Shown here one piece after another: positions 34,298 to 43,887 of a stretch of DNA of 64,000 nucleotides. The notes under the pieces were generated by a model. The model was not told the origin of the DNA, searched no databases, and saw nothing but the letters and a program-made list of their open reading frames with translations. Origin of the DNA: an uncultured Clostridia bacterium. Its GTDB lineage: Bacteria; Bacillota; Clostridia; Peptostreptococcales; Anaerovoracaceae. The DNA is taken from the NCBI GenBank assembly GCA_938045615.1, contig CALIBC010000226.1:55438-119437 (forward strand), read 5' to 3'. The position numbers were made by a program, and so were the translations under genes. How positions within the stretch are numbered: the first letter of the stretch is position 1; each line of letters begins with the position of its first letter.

Positions 34298-34336
34298 GCG
34301 TGCAGTTCACGCCCGCCGTCGGTTCATCGCATTATC

Positions 34337-34365
34337 TTGACAAACACAATATGCGGCAGTATTAT
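34337..34365 (+). promoter_or_regulatory. Promoter of the small membrane protein gene
   Basis: TTGACA (34337-34342) and TATTAT (34360-34365) are 17 bases apart, a near-consensus sigma-A promoter about 70 bases before the ATG at 34434. AGGAGG lies just upstream of that ATG. Confidence 0.8.
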
Positions 34366-34433
34366 TTTTATAGGAAATGGTGCAAGTTTATTGAAGCCGC
34401 TATTCTACATACCGCGATGAGGAGGAAAGAAAC

Positions 34434-34640
34434 ATGAAAAAGTATTTCTATAAAGCGTTGAAGTGGGAATTGCCGTCATTTCTGATCATAGTGGTTATGG
34501 CCGTTGCTGTCGATTTTGCTACAAGCGCAACGATAGGACGACTCACGTTACATTGGGCTAAACTATATTTGTTTTTAACACCCGTGGTGTTGCCCTTGCA
34601 CGCTTTGTTGCTGCGCTGGGGGGACAAGAAGGATGAGTAG
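34434..34640 (+). CDS. Small two-segment membrane protein
   Basis: The 68-residue protein has two hydrophobic stretches (about residues 16-30 and 41-60) and ends in RWGDKKDE. I do not recognise it. A strong promoter and an AGGAGG site upstream support that it is a real gene. It may be a small regulatory or stress protein of the membrane; that is a guess. Confidence 0.7.
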   Translation: MKKYFYKALKWELPSFLIIVVMAVAVDFATSATIGRLTLHWAKLYLFLTPVVLPLHALLLRWGDKKDE

Positions 34641-35011
34641 GCGGCCGGAATGCGGTTACTGCTCACGTGTTGACTCGAGGATAAAGAGTCGGTTACATAT
34701 ACTGAACGAGTAAGCAGGAAATCGCCGGATATTTGATTCGACAGCTGGGCATCTATGCTACCCTAAAGCGGCGCTGAATTAAAAAAAATATCGTGAGCTG
34801 TTATATCTTGAAAATTTGTGGTATTATATACGCAATAGAAAGCATGCGTTTTAGGTATGCCGGTTAAGATAAGTAAATTAATAGTATAAGCAAGAAAGGA
34901 GGGAGGATTCTAAAGCAGGAGTCTGAGAGTGGCTGACAATAAGCATCGTGATATGATGCCAAATCAGAAATAGTTGAAATAAGAACTGCTGTTTTGGGAT
35001 TCGGAAGTGAT
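34641..35011 (+). other. Gene-free region between two membrane protein genes
   Basis: The 371 bases have no convincing gene. A short hairpin GACTC / GAGTC (about 34674-34692) has no T run. TATTATATAC near 34824 could be a -10 box, but I see no good -35. An AGGAGGG at about 34907 has no start codon in a usable frame. A leader RNA is possible but unsupported. Confidence 0.5.
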
Positions 35012-35509
35012 ATGTCAGGTTTATTGATGAAAACCGTAGGGTTTATAGACGAAAATGTCTTGTCGCTTTATACGGTGTTGCTTGCGCTGTGTGCTGTGTC
35101 GGCAATAGGCATGTGGGGAACGTTCCGCAAAATGAATATCTCTTCTGTGAGAGCCGTAATACCGTTTGACAATGTCAACTGCCTGTTTGAACTCTGCTGG
35201 AAGCACAGTATGTTCAATATATGGTTGACGGTGGTTTTAACAGAATCTCTGATTTTCATTTTGTCGCTTGTATCATACGGTTCGAATGCCGATGCTGCTG
35301 TACGTATGTTTACGGTGTTCATGGCGCTTGCTATGGTGAATTTGGTAATACACTCTGTTCTGTACTACAAAGTAGGGAAGAGCTTTGGAAAGAGTGTACC
35401 TTTCAGGATCGGTCTGATTGTGCTCACACCGTTCTTTATGTCCATACTCGGATGGGGTGAAAGCAGATATTTGTTACCGCCTCACGGAAAAGAAGAATGC
35501 TACATTTAA
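35012..35509 (+). CDS. DUF5684-like integral membrane protein
   Basis: I start at ATG 35012 (GGAAG 8 bases before), giving 165 residues; TTG at 34994 is an alternative. It has four to five hydrophobic segments. WGTFRKMNISSVRAVIPFDN and GKSFGKSVPFRIGLIVLTPFF, followed by a LGWGESRY end, match the style of DUF5684 proteins seen in Firmicutes, which often carry WxxFxKAGxxxWxxxIPfYN. Function unknown. Confidence 0.7.
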   Translation: MSGLLMKTVGFIDENVLSLYTVLLALCAVSAIGMWGTFRKMNISSVRAVIPFDNVNCLFELCWKHSMFNIWLTVVLTESLIFILSLVSYGSNADAAVRMFTVFMALAMVNLVIHSVLYYKVGKSFGKSVPFRIGLIVLTPFFMSILGWGESRYLLPPHGKEECYI

Positions 35510-35647
35510 CGAGAACAGGCGGATATGTACAAAAGCAGTGACATCCTGTAAGTTCAATGCACGAGTTTTGTCAAAATGATCCTTTGGAGTGTTTTGAATG
35601 TGTGGTAAAGCGCTTTTTACTGCTGAAGATTTGTAATTAAAGGGTTT

Positions 35648-35679
35648 GAGAAGGCGAATATGCTTTCTCGGACCTTTTT
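35648..35679 (+). terminator. Terminator hairpin 1 before metG
   Basis: GAGAAGGC (35648-35655) pairs with GCTTTCTC (35662-35669) with one wobble around a 6-base loop. A T run follows at 35675-35679 after a GGACC gap. It probably ends the DUF5684-like transcript. Confidence 0.55.
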
Positions 35680-35700
35680 CTTTGATGAACGCTCTCCATG

Positions 35701-35734
35701 CCCCCGTTCAAGGCTTGAGGAACGGGGGCTTTTG
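35701..35734 (+). terminator. Terminator hairpin 2 before metG
   Basis: CCCCCGTTC (35701-35709) pairs perfectly with GAACGGGGG (35720-35728) around a 10-base loop, followed by CTTTTGT. It is a strong stem with a short T run. Confidence 0.7.
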
Positions 35735-35807
35735 TGATACCATGTTAGGCGTTAACGACCCCGCGTCTCGGGCGGGACTTGAGGAAAGGAATTAGGGGAA
35801 TTACATT

Positions 35808-37376
35808 ATGGCAGATACAAAGACAAGCAAAGGAACGTATTACATTACCACGCCGATATATTATCCGAGTGCCAACCTGCACATAGGACACACGTATTGC
35901 ACCGTAATGGCGGACGCCATGGCAAGGTTCAAGAGACTTTCGGGCTACGATGTTCACTTCCTGACGGGAACAGATGAGCACGGACTTAAGATAAAGCAGA
36001 TTGCCGACAAGGAGGGCGTATCGCCTCAGGAATATGTCGATAAAGTGGTTTCGGGGATAAAAGAACTCTGGGGCACCATGGAAATCTCCTACGACGATTT
36101 TATCAGAACCACGGAAGAAAGACATGTGAGCCGCGTTCAAGAGATTTTCAATAAAATGAACGCCAAGGGGGACATATATAAGGGCAAATACGAGGGCTGG
36201 TACTGTACGCCGTGCGAGTCGTTCTGGACGGAGAGTCAGCTCGAAGACGGACGCTGCCCGGACTGCGGAAGACCTGTTCAGAAAGCGCAGGAGGATGCGT
36301 ATTTTTTCCGCATGTCAAAATACCGGGACAGGATTTTACAGCTTTTTGAGGAAAATCCCGATTTTTTAAAACCGGATACGAGAAGAAATGAGATGACCGA
36401 GTTTGTTAAGCAGGGACTTGAGGATCTATGCATATCCAGATCGAGTTTCGATTGGGGGATACGTGTACCTGTAGATCCGGGTCACGTCATATATGTATGG
36501 CTTGACGCGCTCACAAACTACATCACCGCGTTGGGGTACCCGGACTCGCCGCAGGAGTTTGACAGATACTGGCCTGCGGATGTGCACCTGGTCGGAAAGG
36601 AAATCGTAAGGTTCCACTCCATAATCTGGCCCGCGATCCTGATGTCGCTCGACTTGCCGCTTCCAAAGCAGGTGCTGGGGCACGGCTGGCTTTTGATAGA
36701 CGGAGGCAAGATGAGCAAATCAAAGGGGAACGTTGTGGATCCTGTCGTTCTCATAGAAAGATACGGGATAGACGCGCTCAAGTACTTTTTGCTCAGAGAG
36801 TACACGTTCGGTCAGGACGGAGTATTTACCAATGAGGTGATGCTGAAGAGGATGAACTTCGATCTGGCGAACGATCTCGGCAATCTGGTTTCAAGGACTA
36901 CCGCCATGATAGAAAAATACTGCGGAGGAATCATTCCGCCTGCGGTTTACGAAGACGATACGGACATTGATCTGAAAAAAATCGCAACCTCAGCCGGCTC
37001 CGAGGTGGAAAAACACATGAATGAGTTTGCATTTAACAACGCGCTTGAGAGCATATGGATCCTTGTGCGCCGGGCAAACAAATATATAGATGAAAAAACG
37101 CCTTGGATACTGGCAAAAGATGAACCCCGCAGGGGAGAATTGAATACTTGCCTTCACAATCTGGCGGAGACGATACGCATAATTTCGATTCTGATCTATC
37201 CGTACATGCACAGTACCACGGAAGAAATCCGCAGGCAGTTTGGCATAGCCGGCGAGGTGAAGTGGGAAGATGCATTTGAATTTGATAAACTCGACGCAAA
37301 CAAGGTGTGCAGGGGGGATGCGCTTTTCCCGAGGCTCGATATCGAAAAGGAACTCAAGGAACTTGAAGCACTTTAG
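35808..37376 (+). CDS. metG: Methionyl-tRNA synthetase
   Basis: MetRS charges tRNA-Met. The 522-residue product has HIGH at residues 25-28, a zinc knuckle (CTPCE and CPDCG, about residues 130-165) and KMSKS at 301-305. It lacks the C-terminal tRNA-binding OB domain found in longer Firmicutes MetRS. The anticodon-binding helices end near residue 510. It is followed 79 bases later by a tatD-family gene, a usual metG-tatD pairing. Confidence 0.97.
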   Translation: MADTKTSKGTYYITTPIYYPSANLHIGHTYCTVMADAMARFKRLSGYDVHFLTGTDEHGLKIKQIADKEGVSPQEYVDKVVSGIKELWGTMEISYDDFIRTTEERHVSRVQEIFNKMNAKGDIYKGKYEGWYCTPCESFWTESQLEDGRCPDCGRPVQKAQEDAYFFRMSKYRDRILQLFEENPDFLKPDTRRNEMTEFVKQGLEDLCISRSSFDWGIRVPVDPGHVIYVWLDALTNYITALGYPDSPQEFDRYWPADVHLVGKEIVRFHSIIWPAILMSLDLPLPKQVLGHGWLLIDGGKMSKSKGNVVDPVVLIERYGIDALKYFLLREYTFGQDGVFTNEVMLKRMNFDLANDLGNLVSRTTAMIEKYCGGIIPPAVYEDDTDIDLKKIATSAGSEVEKHMNEFAFNNALESIWILVRRANKYIDEKTPWILAKDEPRRGELNTCLHNLAETIRIISILIYPYMHSTTEEIRRQFGIAGEVKWEDAFEFDKLDANKVCRGDALFPRLDIEKELKELEAL

Positions 37377-37455
37377 TATTCGGGAAAGGCTCTCGCGTAT
37401 TGTCCCGTGTATTGTAATATGTAATATTGAATAGGGAGTAGGAAACAAACGTGTT

Positions 37456-38295
37456 ATGGAAAAAATATTATTTGACGCGCATGCTCATATAAATGAAGAG
37501 TCTTTTTCCGAAAAGGATAGGGAAGAACTTGCAAGAAAAATAGAGGCTTCGCAGGTCGCGTACGTGATGGATGCCGGGGCGAATTTGAAGTCGTCCGGGC
37601 AGGCGGTGCGGGATGCGGCGAAGTATCCGTGGTGCTATGCCGTGGTGGGCGTTCACCCGCACGACAGCAAGGAACTTGATGAGGGCGGTTTGAAGAAACT
37701 TGCCGCAATGACTCATGAAAAGAAGGTGTGCGGTATAGGGGAGATAGGGCTGGACTTCCACTATGACCACTCGGACAGAGATGTGCAGAGATATTGGTTC
37801 AGACGGCAGATACAGCTTGCGAATGAGTTGAAACTGCCGATAGTGATACACTCGAGAGAGGCGGAAGCCGAAACCATGAAGATACTCAAAGAAGAGGGGG
37901 CTTTTTCAAAAGAGAGACAGGATTTTTTTCTGCCGAGAAAAGACGCCTCCGGCGCGCAGGTGGGTGATAGCCGCGTGCTGATACACTGTTTTTCGGGAAG
38001 CAGGGAAACCGCACGGCAGTACGTTGAACTCGGTGCAACCATTTCTATCTGCGGTCCGGTCACGTTCAAAAACAACAGAAAAACGAGCGAGGTCGCCGCA
38101 GACATACCGATAGAGTTTCTGACCGTGGAAACGGATTCTCCTTATCTTGCGCCCGTTCCAAAAAGGGGAAAGCAGAACATGTCGCCGTATGTGGAATACG
38201 TGGCGAGGAGAGTGGCCGTGCTGAAAGGGATGAGCTTTGAAGAGGTTGCGAAAAAGACTTGCGAAAATGCAAAGAATTTTTACGGCATCGTTTGA
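37456..38295 (+). CDS. tatD: TatD family metal-dependent DNase
   Basis: TatD/YabD proteins are amidohydrolase-fold metallo-DNases. The 279-residue product has DAHAHINE (first metal His pair) at the start, GEIGLDFHYD, LPIVIHSREA and VLIHCFSG, then TVETDSPYLAP at the last metal Asp. A charged insert of about 15 residues (EEGAFSKERQDFFLPRKDAS) lies before LIHCFSG; most family members are about 255 residues. It lies between metG and tilS, a common Firmicutes context. Confidence 0.95.
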   Translation: MEKILFDAHAHINEESFSEKDREELARKIEASQVAYVMDAGANLKSSGQAVRDAAKYPWCYAVVGVHPHDSKELDEGGLKKLAAMTHEKKVCGIGEIGLDFHYDHSDRDVQRYWFRRQIQLANELKLPIVIHSREAEAETMKILKEEGAFSKERQDFFLPRKDASGAQVGDSRVLIHCFSGSRETARQYVELGATISICGPVTFKNNRKTSEVAADIPIEFLTVETDSPYLAPVPKRGKQNMSPYVEYVARRVAVLKGMSFEEVAKKTCENAKNFYGIV

Positions 38296-38369
38296 TAACT
38301 CCGTCGTGATTTCCGTAGACTGACGGTATTTCACCAAGCTGCCGGTATTTCCATAAACTGAATGTCAAA

Positions 38370-38402
38370 GGCTGCCTCCACGAGATTATCGTGAACGCAG
38401 CC
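38370..38402 (+). repeat. Two-tier hairpin after tatD
   Basis: An outer stem GGCTGC / GCAGCC (38370-38375 with 38397-38402) encloses an inner stem CACGA / TCGTG (38379-38383 with 38389-38393). There is no T run, so it may be a partial terminator or a tilS leader element. A second stem, AAGTGAC / GTCACTT, lies near 38420-38438. Confidence 0.5.
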
Positions 38403-38497
38403 CAGACAGGTGGTTGGTTAAAGTGACGAGGAAGTCACTTCACTTACGTATTATAGTCGATATCGGGAGTATGTCAAGGACTTTTATGATTTTTATT

Positions 38498-40027
38498 ATG
38501 AAAAAAAATAAAATTTATGACCGGGTAAAAAAAAATGAATATATACGTGACAAACAGCACATTGTTTTGGGACTGTCGGGTGGTCCGGATTCGGTGTGTC
38601 TTTTTAGTATTCTGTTGGAACTTTCAGATGAGATGGACCTTTCGATTCACCCGGTTCACGTTAACCACATGATCAGAGGCGAAGCGGCGGAAAACGATAT
38701 GAGGTATTGCAAGAAGCTTTGCGAAGACAGAGGAATCCGGTGCAGTGTCTTTTCTTTTGACTGCATGGCAACTGCTGAGAAGCTGGGGATTACGACGGAA
38801 GAAGCCGGAAGGCTAAAGAGATATGAGTATTTTTCCGATATCGCATGCAAGATATGTCGGACGGGGGTTCCACGCGAACTCATATCGATTGCCACAGCCC
38901 ACAACGCCGATGACCAGGTGGAAACGATTCTGTTTCGCCTGCTTCGCGGAACGGGGATCGACGGTCTGGCGGGAATGCGGGAAATCAGAACCGATGAACG
39001 GGGTTTCACAGTGATAAAACCGCTTTTGGGTGTATGGAAAAAAGACATCGTTGCCTACTGTGAAGAAAAATCACTTAATCCTTGCAGCGATCACACAAAC
39101 GAGGAACCCGTTTATGATAGGAATAGGATCAGACTCGATTTAATTCCTTATCTGGAAAAGTATAATCCGAACATTTCAGAAGCAATATTGAGACTTGGAA
39201 AAGCGGCGCGGGAGGATAGTGACTTTTTGCAGGCTATGGCGCTTCGGACCGACGCGCCGACCGACGCCGGAGATTCGGTGGTATCCGACGGGATGAGCGA
39301 CACTGCAGATATGTCCGTTCAGGATGTGCCGGGAAATGCGGTAGTCGCTACAAAACCGTATGAAATATCCTGCGAAAACATATTTGACGATCCACCGGCG
39401 ATTTGGAAGAGACGGGTTGTCGGAATCCTCAAGAGACTGGGGCTTTCCGAAGATCTGCAGTCAAGCCATTTCGCCGAGATGAAAAAACTTGCAAAGAGTC
39501 ACAGCCCCTCGGCATCGGTGAATCTTCCGAGAGGATATGCGGTAAGGAAATCCTATGAGCAGATCATATTTTCGCGGCCGGGCAAGCCTGCCGAAAAAAT
39601 TCCGAAAATGTCGTGCGCAAGCGTGGAGAGAAAGAGGCTCGCTCAGAAGCGTGGGGATATGCACCAAAGAGGGAGAATTCGGGGAGATGCGGCAAAAAAC
39701 GGTATGCATGCGGAATTTGATCAAGAGCTGCTTGAGAAAAGATTTGGGAAAGATTTCCGGGATAAGTTGCGCGTGAGGACAAGGGAATCCGGCGATTACA
39801 TGTTTATCAAGGGCTGCTCGGGCAGAAAAAAAATACAGAATCTGTTCGTGGACGAAAAAATCCCCAGAGAAAATAGGGGTGAAATATACATGGTGGCGAT
39901 CGGTAGTGAAATACTGTTTATACCGGCATCAAACGAGGTATTCAAGAGGGGAAAGTACAGTGGCGGATATTCCGTTTGCGGAGACACAAAAAAAGTTTTT
40001 TGCATTGAAATAGTAAAAGGCGTGTGA
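38498..40027 (+). CDS. tilS: tRNA(Ile)-lysidine synthase
   Basis: TilS adds lysidine to the wobble base of tRNA-Ile(CAU). I start at ATG 38498 (MKKNKIYDRV), giving 510 residues; an upstream frame from 38414 has no TilS-like sequence. The PP-loop SGGPDS is at residues 27-32, with HVNHMIRG and TAHNADDQVET downstream. The C-terminal RTRESGDYM and DEKIPRENR blocks are typical. An insert of about 45 residues, rich in Asp/Ala/Thr, follows near residue 250. There is no clear ribosome binding site. Confidence 0.93.
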   Translation: MKKNKIYDRVKKNEYIRDKQHIVLGLSGGPDSVCLFSILLELSDEMDLSIHPVHVNHMIRGEAAENDMRYCKKLCEDRGIRCSVFSFDCMATAEKLGITTEEAGRLKRYEYFSDIACKICRTGVPRELISIATAHNADDQVETILFRLLRGTGIDGLAGMREIRTDERGFTVIKPLLGVWKKDIVAYCEEKSLNPCSDHTNEEPVYDRNRIRLDLIPYLEKYNPNISEAILRLGKAAREDSDFLQAMALRTDAPTDAGDSVVSDGMSDTADMSVQDVPGNAVVATKPYEISCENIFDDPPAIWKRRVVGILKRLGLSEDLQSSHFAEMKKLAKSHSPSASVNLPRGYAVRKSYEQIIFSRPGKPAEKIPKMSCASVERKRLAQKRGDMHQRGRIRGDAAKNGMHAEFDQELLEKRFGKDFRDKLRVRTRESGDYMFIKGCSGRKKIQNLFVDEKIPRENRGEIYMVAIGSEILFIPASNEVFKRGKYSGGYSVCGDTKKVFCIEIVKGV

Positions 40028-40033
40028 TAGAAT
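40005..40033 (+). promoter_or_regulatory. ftsH promoter
   Basis: TTGAAA (40005-40010) and TAGAAT (40028-40033) are 17 bases apart and overlap the end of tilS. The ftsH start follows 60 bases later. A hairpin-like GTGTGTGG / CCACTCAC (40047-40071) lies in the leader. Confidence 0.7.
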
Positions 40034-40093
40034 TAACGGGTTAATTTGTGTGTGGGGGTTTGACCACTCACTACAGTTTGGAGGGCTAGATAA

Positions 40094-42169
40094 TTGAAAA
40101 GGTTTGCGAAAAATATTACCATCTATATAGTTCTGTTTGCCCTTGTGCTCGTGGGAGCGATGATATATAAGGGCAGTTTGGGGACAAGCAACCAGAAGGT
40201 CAAGTACTCGACCATGGTTCAGTATCTTCAGCAGGGGAAGATAAAGGAGATAAACATTGCCGATAACAAGATCACCGGAAAAATTGGAGACGGCAAGTAT
40301 GTGTACACATATGCCAACAGTGTGATAGATCAGCAGTGGATATTTGAAAAATACATCGTAAAAGGGATTCGTAGCAACAAACTCTCCTACGATCCAAAGG
40401 AACCGAGTTCTACCGGGTTCATATTCCAGTTGCTGCCTACCATAATAATGGTTCTGGCACTAGGATTCCTGTTCTACCTTATGATGAATCAGGGTGGAAA
40501 CGGTAAGGCGTTCCAGTTCGGAAAGAGCAAGGCGAGGATGTATAAAGGTGACGGAAAGATAATCACGTTTGCCGATGTTGCAGGACTCAAAGAGGAGAAA
40601 GCCGAACTTGAGGAGGTTGTCGATTTTCTCAAAGATCCGAGAAAGTACAACGAGGTCGGCGCAAGGATCCCCAAGGGGATGCTTTTGGTGGGACCTCCGG
40701 GAACCGGAAAAACTTACGTATCACGGGCGACGGCAGGAGAAGCGGGAGTTCCTTTCTTTACGATATCAGGTTCCGATTTTGTGGAAATGTTTGTGGGCGT
40801 TGGGGCTTCGCGCGTAAGAGATCTGTTTGAGCAGGCGAAGAAGAATGCGCCATGCATAATATTCATCGATGAGATAGATGCCGTGGGACGAAAGAGAGGA
40901 GCAGGTTTAGGCGGCGGAAACGACGAGCGTGAACAGACGCTCAACCAGCTTCTTGTCGAAATGGACGGTTTTGGGGAGAATTCGGGCATAATAATTCTCG
41001 CAGCGACAAACAGACCCGACATACTGGATCCGGCGCTTCTCAGACCGGGACGTTTTGACCGCCAGATCGTCATAGGCATCCCGGATGTCAAGGGAAGAGA
41101 AGAAATTATAAGGGTTCATGCCAAAGACAAACCTCTGGGTGAGGAAGTTTCTCCCGAGATTTTGGCGCGGAGAACGCCGGGATTTACGCCTGCGGATCTT
41201 GAGAACCTGCTGAATGAAGCCGCGCTCATAACCGCAAGAAGAAACGGACGCAAGATCAGGATGGCTGAGATCGAAGAAGCCACGACCAAGGTTATTGCCG
41301 GTCCGGCAAAGAAAAGCAGGGTAATAAGCGAGAAAGAGAGAAAACTTACGGCTTATCACGAGGCGGGACATGCGATAGTGATGAGAAGTACTCCGGATGC
41401 CGATCCCGTACATCAGATAACCATAATTCCGCGCGGCGCCGCGGGTGGATTCACCATGTCGCTTCCTACGGAAGACAAGACATACGGAACCAAGAAGAAG
41501 ATGATACATGAGATACAGCATCTGCTTGGAGGCCGTGTCGCAGAAGCCCTGACTTTGGACGATATCAGCACCGGAGCAAGCAACGATATTCAGAGGGCGA
41601 CCGAAACCGCAAGGGACATGGTGACAAAGTATGGATTCAGTGATGCCATAGGACCGGTGAATTACAACGATTCAAGCGATGTTTTCCTTGGCCGTGATTA
41701 CGGTAAGACCAAATCGTATTCAGAGGGCGTTGCAGCGGAGATTGACAAGGAAGTCAAGAAGATAATACAGAATGCGTATGCGGAGACTGAGAAAATCCTT
41801 ACGGAAAATATGGATAAACTGGAAGTCGTCGCACAGGCGCTGATGAAGGTGGAAACTCTCGATGGAGAACAATTTGAAGCTCTCTACACGGGTAAGATCG
41901 ATGCGGACGGCATAGAAAGACAAGTTCGCGACAAAGAAGATGAAATACGCAGGCAGAATGCCAAAGAAGCGGAGGAGAGCAAGCGCATACGCGAAGAAGA
42001 AGAAAGACGCATGCAGGAGGAGCTCGCCAAATACGATACCGACTATATGAACGAGGAGAGCGATAGGGCTGAGACGATAACCATCAGCATACCTAAGAGG
42101 TTTATGGATGAATCCGGTTCGGAGACCGACGAAAAAAAGGATCATTCCGATTCGGACACGGAAGAGTAA
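40094..42169 (+). CDS. ftsH: ATP-dependent zinc metalloprotease FtsH
   Basis: FtsH is a membrane-bound AAA protease for damaged and regulatory membrane proteins. The 691-residue product starts at a TTG (GGAGGG upstream), has two membrane segments (about 9-27 and 115-135), Walker A GPPGTGKT at 200-207, Walker B IIFIDEIDAVG and the zinc motif HEAGH at 422-426. A coiled, Glu/Arg-rich C-terminal tail (from about 610) ends in acidic residues. It is longer than the usual 620-650 because of that tail. Confidence 0.97.
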   Translation: MKRFAKNITIYIVLFALVLVGAMIYKGSLGTSNQKVKYSTMVQYLQQGKIKEINIADNKITGKIGDGKYVYTYANSVIDQQWIFEKYIVKGIRSNKLSYDPKEPSSTGFIFQLLPTIIMVLALGFLFYLMMNQGGNGKAFQFGKSKARMYKGDGKIITFADVAGLKEEKAELEEVVDFLKDPRKYNEVGARIPKGMLLVGPPGTGKTYVSRATAGEAGVPFFTISGSDFVEMFVGVGASRVRDLFEQAKKNAPCIIFIDEIDAVGRKRGAGLGGGNDEREQTLNQLLVEMDGFGENSGIIILAATNRPDILDPALLRPGRFDRQIVIGIPDVKGREEIIRVHAKDKPLGEEVSPEILARRTPGFTPADLENLLNEAALITARRNGRKIRMAEIEEATTKVIAGPAKKSRVISEKERKLTAYHEAGHAIVMRSTPDADPVHQITIIPRGAAGGFTMSLPTEDKTYGTKKKMIHEIQHLLGGRVAEALTLDDISTGASNDIQRATETARDMVTKYGFSDAIGPVNYNDSSDVFLGRDYGKTKSYSEGVAAEIDKEVKKIIQNAYAETEKILTENMDKLEVVAQALMKVETLDGEQFEALYTGKIDADGIERQVRDKEDEIRRQNAKEAEESKRIREEEERRMQEELAKYDTDYMNEESDRAETITISIPKRFMDESGSETDEKKDHSDSDTEE

Positions 42170-42257
42170 GAGGAAGGATCCAAAAACGCAGACGACAGAT
42201 AAGACGCGGAAAGCTTGATTAAGTGGCGATTGACCTACAGCATAAGGAAAGTTGGTG

Positions 42258-43844
42258 ATGACCATGAAAGTTACAGTTAATGATTGTCTAAGCTTGGACT
42301 CTCTAACTCCGAGCATACTTGCCGCCGGCAGAAAAAATATAGAAAACAGGGTGAGATCCGTTTCCGTTTTGGATGTATGTGACGTAGTTTCTGTGGAAAA
42401 GCTGAAAGATCTGAACGAACAATTGTTGTTGACATCCTTTGCCGGGGTGGTTGATACCGCCGAGAAGTGCAGAATCGTGGAGAGCATTTCGCGCAAAGGC
42501 GCATCGGGTCTGATAGTGTTTCATCTCCGAAACGGACTCACATCCTTGGAGAAACCGCTTATTGAAAGTGCCGAGAAGAATGGACTTCCGCTTGTTGCCA
42601 TTCCGGGGACAAACTCCTCGGGATATGCGGATGTGATTGAGCAGGTGGTCGACAAAATTCTGTACGGCAGCAATTTCAAAAACGGTTTGATAAACAATAC
42701 GATATATCATCTTTTGGATTTTGAGAGGCACAGCAGTTTTCAGAGTGCGCTGAGAGAGGCTGCCGTAAGCAATGAATTTCAGCTTGTGCTGCTGTCTCCG
42801 GATTTTAATCCCATATTGACCGTGGAAACGCGCCAGAAAACCACTATCGCAGATGCGATCAGGATGGGTAAGGAAAGAGATGTCGATAAGTCGAGCGTAT
42901 ACACGTTTATCGATGTCAACGGGGTGCTGACATACTGGGGATCTATAAAAATCGGAGATGAAAAGTATTTCTTGTTTCTGGTGGACAACGAGGATAATTA
43001 TTCGGCGGGCGAGATCACAAAACTTGCCGAGATCATTGAACTTGCGATGGGTATGTGGAAGTATACCCCAGAACGTGATGTGAAAGCCGAATTTGTAAAA
43101 GCTCTCATACGTTCCAAAAAGAGCCTTGCGTATTCGCTCAAGGATGAAATGGAGCTGATCGGCGAGAACATCATGAGCGTATTTTATTACAAGGGTATAG
43201 AAACAGCCAAGAGCAATTCCATAATCTTGGATTTCGAGCGGAAAGAAAATGTTGAAGTCATCAGAATTGCCGAAGACGGCGAGTCATACGGCGTGGTTGT
43301 TAAAAAGGGGGATTTGCCCACGGATGAAACCTTTACGGAAAAAGCCGCAGTTCTCAAGATGTATGAGAATCTGAAAGAAGACAATAAGGCGCTGAGAATT
43401 TTTCACGTAACAGGCATAAACGGAATAGAGGGCGCGGCGGATGCGTTTCACCTTATAGCGGAAACGTGGAACTTCGTTGAGAGTGTATTCCCGTATAAGA
43501 GGGTGTTCACCAAGTATGAGCTTTCACTTGCTTCCAACTGCGTAAATATACAGATACAGAACAGTTATTTGAAGAAAACTTATATGGAGCTTTTGGAACC
43601 CTTCAAACGTGAAATGGGTGAAAACAAAGCAAAGCAGCTTCTTGAAACATTGGAAACCTTCGTTTTGGATGCAGGTATGAACAGCGGAAAAACCAGTGTT
43701 TTCATGGGAATACACACCAATACGGTTCAGTACAGACTAAAGAGAATAAATGATGTCCTCGGTGCGGAAATGACGGGAAACAGAGTTATACCCGGTTTGA
43801 CCATCGCACTTGCGCTCAAACGCCTTGAGCCTGTGGTAAAGTAG
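42258..43844 (+). CDS. PucR family transcriptional regulator
   Basis: The 528-residue protein has the N-terminal PucR domain (RVRSVSVLDVCDVVSVEKL and GLIVFHLRNGLTSLEKPLIESAEKNGLPLVAIPG, about residues 5-125) and a C-terminal helix-turn-helix (GIHTNTVQYRLKRINDVLG, about 485-510) of the PucR/CdaR type. Such proteins often control purine, amino acid or sugar-acid catabolism. The target is unknown, and no catabolic operon lies beside it. I start at ATG 42258; TTG 42252 or ATG 42264 are alternatives. Confidence 0.88.
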   Translation: MTMKVTVNDCLSLDSLTPSILAAGRKNIENRVRSVSVLDVCDVVSVEKLKDLNEQLLLTSFAGVVDTAEKCRIVESISRKGASGLIVFHLRNGLTSLEKPLIESAEKNGLPLVAIPGTNSSGYADVIEQVVDKILYGSNFKNGLINNTIYHLLDFERHSSFQSALREAAVSNEFQLVLLSPDFNPILTVETRQKTTIADAIRMGKERDVDKSSVYTFIDVNGVLTYWGSIKIGDEKYFLFLVDNEDNYSAGEITKLAEIIELAMGMWKYTPERDVKAEFVKALIRSKKSLAYSLKDEMELIGENIMSVFYYKGIETAKSNSIILDFERKENVEVIRIAEDGESYGVVVKKGDLPTDETFTEKAAVLKMYENLKEDNKALRIFHVTGINGIEGAADAFHLIAETWNFVESVFPYKRVFTKYELSLASNCVNIQIQNSYLKKTYMELLEPFKREMGENKAKQLLETLETFVLDAGMNSGKTSVFMGIHTNTVQYRLKRINDVLGAEMTGNRVIPGLTIALALKRLEPVVK

Positions 43845-43887
43845 TAATAGGCGCGAATATTTCAATCGTTCACGGTAAAGGAAAAAT

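Larger units (their letters stand above)
35510..35807 (+). other. Region upstream of metG with two tandem terminators
   Basis: The 298 bases contain two terminator-like hairpins: 35648-35669 and 35701-35728. No T-box (no AGGGTGGNACCGCG-type motif) or S-box is visible, and no strong promoter. The second hairpin is 80 bases before the metG start. Confidence 0.55.

Noticed and set aside
35510..35807. T-box leader for metG
   Set aside because: No T-box motif (AGGGTGGNACCGCG-like) or specifier loop found; only two terminator hairpins.
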